Source: Anaerolineales bacterium (GTDB lineage Bacteria > Chloroflexota > Anaerolineae > Anaerolineales > Villigracilaceae). Taken from it: 9,434 nucleotides of DNA. Every line of letters starts with the position of its first letter. The stretch's first letter is position 1. This document shows, piece after piece, positions 1 to 6,127 of this stretch. A program made the translations under genes and the position numbers. The notes beneath the pieces were generated by a model, which saw only the letters and a list, made by a program, of their open reading frames with translations, ran no database searches and was not told the DNA's origin. Location of the stretch: positions 1 through 9,434 of the forward strand of contig JAFGKO010000376.1 in the NCBI GenBank assembly GCA_016928525.1. The letters run 5' to 3'.

Positions 1-60
1 AATTTGTTCGCAAAACAAGATTACCACGTCTTGCATACCATTACCTTCCTTTTTACCCAT
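1..60 (-). CDS. 5' end of an unidentified gene downstream of the HerA-like gene (partial)
   Basis: Five bases after the HerA-like stop, an open frame begins with ATG at 60 and runs off the window. It reads MGKKEGNGMQDVVILFCEQI. A second in-frame ATG at 36 is the better start. It has AGGAAGG at 50-44 with a 7-nt spacer, whereas the ATG at 60 has its purine-rich stretch only one base away. The fragment is too short to identify. It could be a separate third operon gene, or the displaced C-terminal part of the HerA-like protein after a frameshift, since that protein ends early. The upstream part of this frame is closed by a TAG at about position 70, so any join would need a frameshift in the last few codons of the preceding gene. 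Confidence 0.3.
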   Translation of the reverse strand, partial: MGKKEGNGMQDVVILFCEQI

Positions 61-65
61 ACCTC

Positions 66-1196
66 TTAGCGGAAACTAAAGATAAACAATTTATAATTTT
101 CAACCGTATTAAGTGATGACAAATATGAATATCTCATGTTATTTCTTGGGGAATCATCGCTTTTGGTTTGAGTACCAATTATATTGTCCACTTGGTTTTT
201 AAGAAACTGTATATCTACAACTGCGTCTTTTTCCTTCGAACGTGCCTCTATAAGATCTGGCAATTCAGCTTTTGCTTTTTGGCCTGTTTTCTCTGCAAAA
301 GGTGCAAGCTTATCAATGGTATCAATAAAGGCTCTCGCAGGTATTCTATCTAGCCTAAATTTTAGATTTTTAGTTGGAAATAAAGTTATGCTATTTGGCA
401 GACTATGATACTCATTGTTAATATCAAATACTACGGCGCTCATACCTACGTTTAGGCATTCACTAATTATCCCCTTCGCGATATGACTTTTACCAGCGCC
501 CTTCATACCAGTTATTAAGTTAACTTTATCAAATCCACCGCCAAAAATAATTACTGACTCATTTTTATAATCACCGACGTTCAGATTTAGATTTGGGATC
601 TTTGTTAGAATATTTTTTGCTAGAATACTTGGTGTTAGGAAAAAAATATCAACATTTCGACTGACAACTTTTCCTTCTGTTGGGGACCAATTATTATTTT
701 GGATTGATGCTCTAACTTTGAAATTCGCAACTTGAAAATCATCCATCATATCTGTCGGTTCGTTGTGAGAGCGATTAAGTATTGATGCCCTTGCTTTAGT
801 TGTTAGTCTAAATAAAGCTTTTACATCTGCTTGGGGATAGCTTGCAGTTCCCTTAGAAATAATCTGTACTATGACACCATTTTCCTGCTCAGGCTTCTGA
901 TTATTCTGTAACGAATCTGTATCATCTTTTGCTTCAAAGTAGCTCCGCTCCCTTAAAAATAAAACATCACCAATTTCTAAGTTTACGCCTATACCGCTTG
1001 ACTTTTGTAGTGGATAAAAAAGAATTGTGCCTTCACCGTCTGATAATTCTATAAGCTGTGCAAATTCTAAAGCGTTATCTTCTGAAAACCTAGACATCGG
1101 TATGATGACTTGTTCTACCGAATCGTTGTCAAAGCTAACCGGTGTCGCTTTAAAACCACTTGGTACGTCAGCAGATTGAGATTGATTCTCTGTCAT
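66..1196 (-). CDS. HerA-like ATPase (HAS barrel plus P-loop), probably truncated
   Basis: This is a member of the FtsK/HerA superfamily of ring-forming DNA translocases, which pump DNA for a partner nuclease. With the start at 1196 it has 376 residues. Residues 20-110 look like the beta-rich HAS barrel found at HerA N-termini. Walker A is GMKGAGKS at 230-237, followed by FDINNEY at 257-263, which matches the V(F/I)D...EY segment typical of HerA. The start was chosen because GGAGG lies 4 nt upstream; a longer frame from 1238 would overlap the nuclease gene. It follows the NurA-like gene by 13 nt, so the two are very likely co-transcribed. HerA proteins are usually about 500-600 residues. Here the frame ends some 140 residues after Walker A, with no Walker B (hydrophobic stretch then DE), arginine finger or C-terminal region visible. 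It is a frameshifted or truncated gene, or one half of a split ATPase. Family assignment is good; activity is doubtful. Confidence 0.75.
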   Translation of the reverse strand: MTENQSQSADVPSGFKATPVSFDNDSVEQVIIPMSRFSEDNALEFAQLIELSDGEGTILFYPLQKSSGIGVNLEIGDVLFLRERSYFEAKDDTDSLQNNQKPEQENGVIVQIISKGTASYPQADVKALFRLTTKARASILNRSHNEPTDMMDDFQVANFKVRASIQNNNWSPTEGKVVSRNVDIFFLTPSILAKNILTKIPNLNLNVGDYKNESVIIFGGGFDKVNLITGMKGAGKSHIAKGIISECLNVGMSAVVFDINNEYHSLPNSITLFPTKNLKFRLDRIPARAFIDTIDKLAPFAEKTGQKAKAELPDLIEARSKEKDAVVDIQFLKNQVDNIIGTQTKSDDSPRNNMRYSYLSSLNTVENYKLFIFSFR

Positions 1197-1200
1197 TGTT

Positions 1201-1205
1201 CCTCC
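1201..1205 (-). promoter_or_regulatory. Ribosome binding site fixing the start of the HerA-like gene
   Basis: On the minus strand GGAGG is followed by AACA and then ATG at 1196-1194. This is the only strong Shine-Dalgarno sequence near the two candidate starts, so it sets the start at 1196 and not at 1238. It lies in the 13-nt gap behind the nuclease stop codon. Confidence 0.8.
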
Positions 1206-1209
1206 ACAA

Positions 1210-2382
1210 TTACTTACCGAAACTTCCAATAGGGGCAAATAGCCAATCCATGGATTGACGTTCTTTTGGTCGAGCGCCAGTGCGAACCACTAAATCGGCC
1301 AACAGCAGCTGCACATCTTGATATAAAAACGAACTTTGCTGATGAACTTCTATTAAAGGTTTTGGATAGCAGCCATGAATTTGGCAATCCGAAAAGACTG
1401 AGTTGATAACATCTTCTTGTGTCGACCGCTTAGAATTTTTCACATCTACTCTAAATGTTAATGCTGGCGGGCCTAAACCGAACCGAGCAGCATAAAGTTC
1501 ATTCCCTAAAGTGATATCGTCAACATCCCTTGCTAAGCCTTGCTCAACTAGAGAAATCCTCTCAGACCGAATTATCTCCTTTAATGGCATAAACCCAACA
1601 AATGCAGGCTCTTCATCAAATAGTGATGAAAGTGGTTTTCCGGCAACTCTGATCTTAGTTTTTTTGCTAATTGCTGCAACATCAATTTTATTTTGGCTTG
1701 TAGTTTCCAGCATGTCTTTCATATATTTTGAAGGAGTGTCGAATGTTCCCCCTGATAGTGCGCCATCGATCAGAAGTAAGCCATGATAGTTAGTTTTCAT
1801 AATGCCTACTGCTTCTTCTTGAATCATTCTTTCAACAAAGTTTCGACATCTATCTTGAACTTGATTGGTGTCTTGTAAGACAGTATCTCTTAATGCAAAT
1901 TTGTTTTCATCAATCTTTTTTACGTATAGTGTTTCATTACCTAAGCGTTCACCAAGATAGTGGAAAATGGGAAGCATATTATTGCTGTCCACAAAAATTG
2001 GTCCAGTGTTATATCTTAAAATTGTGACATCATTGTCAATAATACAATGTGCTGCCCCTCTAATTGCAAATGCAATTCCTCCACCAACAAACTCACCAAG
2101 GTGAGTCAGGCCTGTGTCTACTGCAATAATAATTTTATGATGAGATTTAAAATCTTGAACGTCAAACCCTCGAATGGAGGATGTTTTTGATAGGTTGATT
2201 GGTATTGGCCCTTCATACAAATCTGGATTATCATCTTCATCGTTTATTTGTGTAACAATTTCTGCTTCTGATATCGACCGTGTGAGCAATATCTCATTGT
2301 TGTGAGGCTTACTCTTACCCCAACTAATTTCTACAAGCTTATCTATAAATTGATTGGTAGCTTCCGAAAAGTTTAGTGCCAT
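1210..2382 (-). CDS. NurA-domain nuclease
   Basis: A 390-residue protein with the NurA nuclease pattern. NurA is a Mn2+-dependent 5'-3' exonuclease/endonuclease with an RNase H-like fold, and in archaea it works inside the HerA translocase to resect DNA ends. Visible motifs are IIIAVDTG with the first acidic residue D89, LLLIDGAL with D206, AAISKKTKI with K240-K241, and a C-terminal CYPKPLIEVHQQS with H347, which corresponds to the NurA 'YP.PL..AH' ending. First-motif residues after the Asp differ from the common DGS (here DTG). It is the first gene of the minus-strand operon, followed by the HerA-like ATPase. The start at 2382 has only a weak GAGAG upstream, but the N-terminus is plausible and the promoter lies just behind it. 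AT-rich composition sets it apart from the plus-strand genes. Family call is fairly sure; a role in phage defence is inferred from the pairing and context only. Confidence 0.8.
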   Translation of the reverse strand: MALNFSEATNQFIDKLVEISWGKSKPHNNEILLTRSISEAEIVTQINDEDDNPDLYEGPIPINLSKTSSIRGFDVQDFKSHHKIIIAVDTGLTHLGEFVGGGIAFAIRGAAHCIIDNDVTILRYNTGPIFVDSNNMLPIFHYLGERLGNETLYVKKIDENKFALRDTVLQDTNQVQDRCRNFVERMIQEEAVGIMKTNYHGLLLIDGALSGGTFDTPSKYMKDMLETTSQNKIDVAAISKKTKIRVAGKPLSSLFDEEPAFVGFMPLKEIIRSERISLVEQGLARDVDDITLGNELYAARFGLGPPALTFRVDVKNSKRSTQEDVINSVFSDCQIHGCYPKPLIEVHQQSSFLYQDVQLLLADLVVRTGARPKERQSMDWLFAPIGSFGK

Positions 2383-2397
2383 AGCGCTCTCTTTTTT

Positions 2398-2420
2398 GAA
2401 CGCGGAGGAAAACCCCGTTC
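2398..2420 (-). promoter_or_regulatory. Small hairpin in the leader of the nuclease gene
   Basis: GAACGCGG at 2398-2405 and CCCCGTTC at 2413-2420 pair over seven of eight positions with a 7-nt loop. On the minus strand it would sit in the transcribed leader between the predicted promoter and the NurA-like start, about 15 nt before the ATG. There is no T-run after it in either direction, so it is not a terminator. Any regulatory role is speculative. Confidence 0.3.
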
Positions 2421-2427
2421 ACAAGTA

Positions 2428-2458
2428 ATTATAGCATGTTTGTTCTGTAAAAATTCAA
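2428..2458 (-). promoter_or_regulatory. Extended -10 promoter for the nurA-herA-like operon
   Basis: On the minus strand a perfect TATAAT (2433-2428) is preceded by TGC, giving the extended -10 form TGnTATAAT. A -35-like TTGAAT lies at 2458-2453 with a 19-nt spacer, longer than ideal, which the extended -10 could compensate. Transcription would start near 2421 and leave a leader of roughly 40 nt before the ATG at 2382. Confidence 0.55.
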
Positions 2459-2492
2459 TTGACATCCTCCCCAATTTTTGCTAAACTATAAT
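2459..2492 (+). promoter_or_regulatory. Promoter-like signal toward the deaminase gene
   Basis: TTGACA at 2459-2464 is a consensus -35 box. A 17-nt spacer leads to TAAACT at 2482-2487, a 4-of-6 match to the -10 consensus. An exact TATAAT overlaps it at 2487-2492 but would be 22 nt from the -35. One of these is likely to drive the plus-strand genes from 2639. The -35 touches the -35 of the divergent minus-strand promoter. Confidence 0.45.
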
Positions 2493-2499
2493 CAACAAG

Positions 2500-2510
2500 T
2501 TGTCAGACAA
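2500..2510. promoter_or_regulatory. Palindrome TTGTC-A-GACAA, possible operator
   Basis: An exact 5-bp inverted repeat around one central base, about 8 nt beyond the plus-strand TATAAT and so near the expected transcription start. Position and symmetry suit a repressor site. Its right part extends into CAGACAAA (2504-2511), which recurs inverted as TTTGTCTG at 2574-2581 on the other side of the first repeat array. No regulator can be assigned. Confidence 0.3.
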
Positions 2511-2521
2511 ATTTCCGATCA

Positions 2522-2569
2522 GTTTAGTAGTTCAATAGTTATGTAGTTCCGTAGTTTAGTGGTTCGAGG
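2522..2569. repeat. Array of degenerate 8-bp units, left arm
   Basis: Six consecutive 8-mers without any indel: GTTTAGTA, GTTCAATA, GTTATGTA, GTTCCGTA, GTTTAGTG and the decayed GTTCGAGG. All begin with GTT, and the first four also end in TA, giving GTTNNNTA. It is flanked by the inverted 8-mers CAGACAAA (2504-2511) and TTTGTCTG (2574-2581). It pairs imperfectly with the inverted array at 2584-2638. Non-coding. Confidence 0.75.
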
Positions 2570-2583
2570 GACCTTTGTCTGGT

Positions 2584-2638
2584 GATTCAACTGAGTAACT
2601 ATTCAACTACCTAAACTATCTAAACTACCCAACTACCC
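2584..2638. repeat. Inverted array of 8-9-bp units, right arm, ending at a start codon
   Basis: Read on the plus strand the units end in AAC: GATTCAAC, TGAGTAAC, TATTCAAC, TACCTAAAC, TATCTAAAC, TACCCAAC, then TACCC. On the minus strand they give GTTNNNTA-type units, two of them 9 bp long. The array is the inverse of 2522-2569. For example TATTCAAC pairs with GTTCAATA except for one base, and TACCTAAAC pairs with GTTTAGTA with one bulge. The last base lies directly before the ATG at 2639, so the deaminase gene has no Shine-Dalgarno sequence and its translation start is embedded in the repeat. Confidence 0.75.
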
Positions 2639-4024
2639 ATGCCCACCCTTCTGATCAAGCACGCTTACATCGTTACAATGGACGACCACCAGCGGGAATT
2701 CCCCGACGGTGGTCTTTTTGTGCGGGATGGCTTCATCGAGCAGGTCGGCCCCACTAGTGAGCTTCCGGCCCAGGCCGACGAAGCCCTCGATCTGAGCGGT
2801 CACGTGCTGCTGCCCGGGCTGGTCAACACGCACCATCACTTCTACCAGACCCTCACGCGCGCCGTCCCGCCCGCGCAGGACGCCAACCTGTTCAACTGGC
2901 TCAAGACACTCTATCCTATCTGGGCCCGTTTAACGCCGGGCGACATCTTCATTTCGACCCAGACCGCTCTGACCGAACTGGCCTTATCCGGCTGCACGAC
3001 CGCTTCCGACCACCTATACCTTTTCCCCAACGGTTCGAAACTGGACGATGAAATTGCCGCCGCCAAAGAGACCGGGCTGCGTCTCCAAGCCTCGCGCGGC
3101 TCGATGTCTCTGAGCGAAAAAGATGGCGGCCTGCCACCCGACAGCGTGGTGGACACCGAAGAAGCCATTCTCAAAGACTCCCAACGACTGATCGAAACCT
3201 ATCATGATCCCAAACCCGGCGCGTTCACGCAAGTCGTCTTAGCGCCTTGCTCGCCCTTCTCGGTCACCTCCGACTTGATGCGCGAATCTGCCAAGCTGGC
3301 ACGCGAGTACGGCGTGCACTTACATACGCACCTGGCCGAAACCGAAGACGAAGAGCAGTTCTGCCTGGACATGTTCGGCCACCGCCCGGTTGGCTACATG
3401 CAAGCCGTCGACTGGGTTGGCGAGGATGTCTGGTTCGCGCATGCCATCTGGGTCAACGAGGCAGAGATCGGCGTCTTTGCAAAGCATAAATGCGGCGTAG
3501 CGCATTGTCCTTCATCGAACATGCGCCTGGCCTCCGGCATTGCGCCGGTCAAGGAATACCGTAAAGCCGGCGTGAACGTCGGCATCGGTGTGGACGGCTC
3601 CGCCTCCAACGACAGCTCGCACCTGCTGGGCGAAGTACGCCAGGCGTTCCTGCTCTCGCGCGTCAGGGAAGGCATCACCGGGTATTCGTTATCCAATGAT
3701 CCCAATCGCAAACTGATGACCGCCCGCGAAGCCTTGTGTCTTGGCACGCGCGGCGGGGCGGCCGTATTAGGTCGCAAGGACATCGGCTCGCTCGAAGCTG
3801 GCAAGTGCGGCGACTTCTTCGCCGTGAACGTCAACCGTCTGGAATATTCGGGCGGCGCGGTGCACGATCCGGTCTCAGCCGTGGTCTTCTGCCAGCCCGT
3901 CCGCGTGGACTACACCGTAGTCGGCGGCAGGTTCGTGGTCCGCGAAGGGTGCGTGGTTACGCTCGATGAACGAAAACTGGTCGAAAAGCATAACAAAGCG
4001 GCGAAACGGTTGCTGTCTGGATAA
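2639..4024 (+). CDS. 8-oxoguanine deaminase-like amidohydrolase (hydroxydechloroatrazine ethylaminohydrolase family)
   Basis: A cytosolic zinc amidohydrolase of the TrzA/AtzB-related deaminase group, 461 residues, full length. Close relatives convert 8-oxoguanine to urate and ammonia; many are annotated as hydroxydechloroatrazine ethylaminohydrolase. The order of motifs is complete. The N-terminal beta-sandwich begins LLIKHAYIVTMDD. HxH metal ligands lie in NTHHHFYQ (H65, H67). The HTHLAETEDE segment gives H229, H231 and catalytic E234. H268 is in WFAHAI. Catalytic D319 is in GVDGSASND. Also typical of this subgroup are SRGSMSLSE at 152-160, DGGLPPDSVV at 162-171 and CPSSNMRLASGIAP at 290-303. 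The ATG at 2639 gives the family-typical N-terminus, although no ribosome binding site precedes it. The gene is followed after 5 nt by a small membrane protein. Substrate is inferred from family resemblance; a triazine or another oxidised purine is possible. Confidence 0.85.
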   Translation: MPTLLIKHAYIVTMDDHQREFPDGGLFVRDGFIEQVGPTSELPAQADEALDLSGHVLLPGLVNTHHHFYQTLTRAVPPAQDANLFNWLKTLYPIWARLTPGDIFISTQTALTELALSGCTTASDHLYLFPNGSKLDDEIAAAKETGLRLQASRGSMSLSEKDGGLPPDSVVDTEEAILKDSQRLIETYHDPKPGAFTQVVLAPCSPFSVTSDLMRESAKLAREYGVHLHTHLAETEDEEQFCLDMFGHRPVGYMQAVDWVGEDVWFAHAIWVNEAEIGVFAKHKCGVAHCPSSNMRLASGIAPVKEYRKAGVNVGIGVDGSASNDSSHLLGEVRQAFLLSRVREGITGYSLSNDPNRKLMTAREALCLGTRGGAAVLGRKDIGSLEAGKCGDFFAVNVNRLEYSGGAVHDPVSAVVFCQPVRVDYTVVGGRFVVREGCVVTLDERKLVEKHNKAAKRLLSG

Positions 4025-4029
4025 AAACA

Positions 4030-4344
4030 ATGTTGAGCGATATCCTGGTCCAGCTAGTGCTTGGTTTCCCAGCAGGTGTGATCTCTTTGTCGCTCTCGGC
4101 GCTCGGTATCCGGAAGAAATGGATTATCTGGTTGATCATCGCTGGCATCTTGACGGTCCCGTTCACGTTTTACCTGAGCGTTGCATCTGGATTGCCGCTT
4201 TACTTGATGGCTTTGTTCCAGTTCGGGGCAGCCTACGCGGTCGGGAAGCAGAAAACCGGCCTTGCCTGGGGCCTGCTGATTCCACTGTTGATCACCACGC
4301 TTTTTATGGTCTATCTTACTTTTTATGCTTATTTTGCATCGTGA
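4030..4344 (+). CDS. Small four-helix membrane protein, unknown function
   Basis: A hydrophobic 104-residue protein with four likely membrane segments, at about residues 5-26, 31-50, 54-71 and 77-101. They are separated by short loops containing GIRKK (26-30) and GKQKTG (72-77). The positive loops suggest an inner-membrane protein with both ends on the same side. There is no signal peptide distinct from helix 1 and no recognised motif. It begins 5 nt after the deaminase stop without an obvious Shine-Dalgarno sequence, so translation is probably coupled. A role as a permease for purine bases is not supported, because it is far too small for known nucleobase transporter families. Hydrophobic periodicity is clear, so the frame is probably real; no function is assigned. 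Confidence 0.6.
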   Translation: MLSDILVQLVLGFPAGVISLSLSALGIRKKWIIWLIIAGILTVPFTFYLSVASGLPLYLMALFQFGAAYAVGKQKTGLAWGLLIPLLITTLFMVYLTFYAYFAS

Positions 4345-4362
4345 TTGTGAATAAAAGGCGAA

Positions 4363-4863
4363 ATGGAAGAATCACGCCAATCTCTTCTTGAGGACTACAA
4401 GCGGCTTCCCGAACGTCTGGAAGCGGTTATCGCCGGGCTGGGTGAATCCGACCTGGACCTGCGTCTGGAAAGCGGCTGGTTGATCCGTCAGTACATCTGC
4501 CATCTGGTGGAAGGTGAGCAACTCTGGCAGATCAACCTGCGCATGATCATTGGGCTGAACGGCGCTAACTTCCCTTTTACCTGGTATCCGGAGCATTCGC
4601 AAATTGAATGGGCTGAGTTGTGGGCTTATGACAAACGTTGCTTGCAGGTGATGTTAGATCAGTATCGCGCCGATACGCAGTACTTGATAGATATATTAAA
4701 GAATTTGCCAGATGCTGTCTGGAAACACTATGGACGGATTACATGGCTGGGTGACGAGGTAGAAAGTCAGTATAGCGTGCGCGACATTGTCGAGATGCAT
4801 CTGCGCCACCTGGATGGGCACGCCGAAGATATTCGCGCGATCCGCGCCTTGCATGGGTGCTGA
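4363..4863 (+). CDS. DinB superfamily protein
   Basis: A 166-residue soluble protein with the four-helix-bundle DinB/YfiT pattern, in which three histidines bind a divalent metal. The first His lies in WLIRQYICHLVEGE (H47), and the other two in the final helix, RHLDGHAEDI (H149 and H153). The spacing matches DinB proteins, where the last helix carries HxxxH. Members include bacillithiol and mycothiol transferases as well as many uncharacterised stress proteins, so the enzymatic role here is open. AAAAGG lies 4 nt before the ATG and supports the start. The gene sits 18 nt behind the membrane protein and 22 nt before the TTG start of the next gene. Family call is confident; substrate unknown. 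Confidence 0.8.
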   Translation: MEESRQSLLEDYKRLPERLEAVIAGLGESDLDLRLESGWLIRQYICHLVEGEQLWQINLRMIIGLNGANFPFTWYPEHSQIEWAELWAYDKRCLQVMLDQYRADTQYLIDILKNLPDAVWKHYGRITWLGDEVESQYSVRDIVEMHLRHLDGHAEDIRAIRALHGC

Positions 4864-4874
4864 AATATCAGGTC

Positions 4875-4880
4875 GAGAGG
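4875..4880 (+). promoter_or_regulatory. Ribosome binding site supporting a TTG start at 4886
   Basis: GAGAGG is followed by five bases and then TTG at 4886-4888. The alternatives are worse. ATG at 4853 lies inside the DinB-like gene without a purine-rich leader, and GTG at 4880 overlaps this very site. The site therefore decides the start of the small protein. Confidence 0.55.
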
Positions 4881-4885
4881 TGATT

Positions 4886-5116
4886 TTGGATACAAAAGAA
4901 ATTGTTCGCGGTCTTGCCCCAGTGGATTGGGTGCAAATGCAAATACTGGCAAAATTGCCACCTGAAAAAAGAATTGCTCCTGGCTTGCAAGCGCAAGCCT
5001 TTGCAATGGCCGCTCTGCGAGGTACATTTCGAAAACGGTATCCTGAATTGTCTTTATCAGAAATCAACATGAAGGTACTGGCTTATCTTACACCTGTCCG
5101 AATGAGCAAAACATGA
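4886..5116 (+). CDS. Small protein preceding the nucleotidyltransferase (antitoxin-like position)
   Basis: With the TTG start the product has 76 residues and begins MDTKEIVRGLAPVDWVQMQ. It is mainly helical, with the charged pattern LAKLPPEKRIAPGLQAQAF, then AALRGTFRKRYPELSLSEIN and a short C-terminal helix. I recognise the general type. Small helical proteins with a 'P-E-x-R...ALR..FR.RYPELS..E' pattern are often encoded just before nucleotidyltransferase-like genes in Chloroflexota and Cyanobacteria, but no function is established to my knowledge. The stop overlaps the next start as ATGA, indicating translational coupling and a stoichiometric partner. Composition is AT-richer than the DinB-like gene before it. 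An ATG at 4853 would give an 87-residue version overlapping the previous gene. Confidence 0.6.
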   Translation: MDTKEIVRGLAPVDWVQMQILAKLPPEKRIAPGLQAQAFAMAALRGTFRKRYPELSLSEINMKVLAYLTPVRMSKT

Positions 5117-5736
5117 GTGCAATTGATTTCTACATTCGGGTTGTGAAGGCATTGGATGAAATCGATGCTCCCTATATGATCGTAGGTGCATTTGCAGGTT
5201 TGGTTTTTGGTATTAGCCGCGCAACATTTGATGTGGATATCCTTGTTGACCTCAAGGAAGATGATTTTGAGAAATTAGCTGATAGTTTTCCACTTCCTCG
5301 CTATTATGCGGATCCCGAGATGATGCGAAACTCTGTAAAGATGGGCATCATGTTCAACCTGATTGACACGCAGGAAGGTGTAAAGGCAGATTTGGTTCCC
5401 CTAATCCGTGAACCGGATTATCAAACCGCATTTGAGAGACGCGTCCGAAGAACGTTTACAGATGCAGAAGGGAATAGTTTTGATGCATGGTGCGCTCAAC
5501 CCACGGATATTATTATTGGCAAGCTCAAAGCGTGGACGGAAGGTCAATCGGCAAAGCACCCAGCTGATATTTACAGCATGTTGTTTTTCTCATTAAGCGG
5601 GTTTAGTGATTTGTCAATCGATTTTCAGACGATTGAATTAGAAGCAACTCGCATGGGATTGCCAACAGTTGAACTTTGGCGAGAGTTGTTATCTCGTGCG
5701 CGAGATGATGTTAGCAACCGCCCAAAAGGTGATTAG
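5113..5736 (+). CDS. Nucleotidyltransferase-fold protein (AbiEii/MNT-like)
   Basis: A 207-residue protein with a minimal nucleotidyltransferase core. The glycine-rich helix start is YMIVGAFAGLVFGISRATFD. The metal-binding pair is D40 and D42 in TFDVDILVDL, and a third acidic residue is D93 in VKADLVPL. Later come the conserved-looking QPTDIIIGKLKAW (129-141) and KHPADIYSML (148-157) segments, as in AbiEii-type and related uncharacterised NTases. Such enzymes transfer NMPs to protein, tRNA or small molecules; several are toxins of toxin-antitoxin or abortive-infection modules. It overlaps the small upstream gene by 4 nt, so the pair is one unit. Composition is clearly lower in GC than the surrounding genes (22 G/C in the 60 nt from 5221), which suggests acquisition. 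Fold assignment is good. Toxin role is inferred from layout only; a housekeeping NTase is possible. Confidence 0.72.
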   Translation: MSAIDFYIRVVKALDEIDAPYMIVGAFAGLVFGISRATFDVDILVDLKEDDFEKLADSFPLPRYYADPEMMRNSVKMGIMFNLIDTQEGVKADLVPLIREPDYQTAFERRVRRTFTDAEGNSFDAWCAQPTDIIIGKLKAWTEGQSAKHPADIYSMLFFSLSGFSDLSIDFQTIELEATRMGLPTVELWRELLSRARDDVSNRPKGD

Positions 5737-5772
5737 TTATTTCTCGTTCCTACACCTCGAAAGGAGACCAGC

Positions 5773-6117
5773 ATGTATGTCAAGGATTATCGAGAAGTAC
5801 CCGTAGAACCCGGCGGTTCCGATGGCCTGACAGTGCGCTGGGTGATCAATGCTTCGCAGGGTGCAACGAACTTCGCTATGCGGGTCTTTGAACTCGAACC
5901 CGGAAAGGAGTCGCCCTTCCACCGGCACGAGAATGAGCACGAGGCCCTGGTACTGGGCGGCAGCGGCGAAATTGAAACAGATGAAGGTACGGCCGAACTA
6001 AAAGTAGGCTCGGCCATCTTTATTCCTGCGCAGGAGAGTCACCGCTTCCGCAATACCGGGAAAGATGTCTTAAGTTTTATCGATATTGTTGCGTTCTCGG
6101 CCATCATACCTAAATAA
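5773..6117 (+). CDS. Single-domain cupin protein
   Basis: A 114-residue single-cupin beta-barrel, the usual size of the Cupin_2 family. Motif 1 is GKESPFHRHENEHE, with metal ligands H50, H52 and E57 spaced as G(X)5HXH(X)4E. Motif 2 is GSAIFIPAQESHRFRN with P85, H90 and N94; only the internal Gly is replaced by Gln. All four usual metal ligands are present, so it should bind Fe, Mn, Ni or Zn. Cupins of this kind range from isomerases and dioxygenases to ligand-binding proteins, and the sequence does not decide among them. AAGGAG at 5761-5766 with a 6-nt spacer supports the ATG. The following kinase gene starts about 10 nt after its stop, so the two are likely co-translated. Confidence 0.82.
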   Translation: MYVKDYREVPVEPGGSDGLTVRWVINASQGATNFAMRVFELEPGKESPFHRHENEHEALVLGGSGEIETDEGTAELKVGSAIFIPAQESHRFRNTGKDVLSFIDIVAFSAIIPK

Positions 6118-6127
6118 TCGAGCGAAG

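Noticed and set aside
2398..2420. Terminator between divergent operons
   Set aside because: The hairpin lacks a T-run after the stem in both directions. It lies in a leader behind a promoter, where a terminator for an upstream gene is not needed.
2522..2638. CRISPR array
   Set aside because: Units are only 8-9 bp, have no spacers, and the two halves are inverted relative to each other. No cas genes are nearby.
3966..4391. 141-residue plus-strand frame overlapping the deaminase end and the membrane protein
   Set aside because: It shares DNA with two better frames. The alternative frame at 4030-4344 gives four clean hydrophobic segments, while this one is a mixed composition without domain features.
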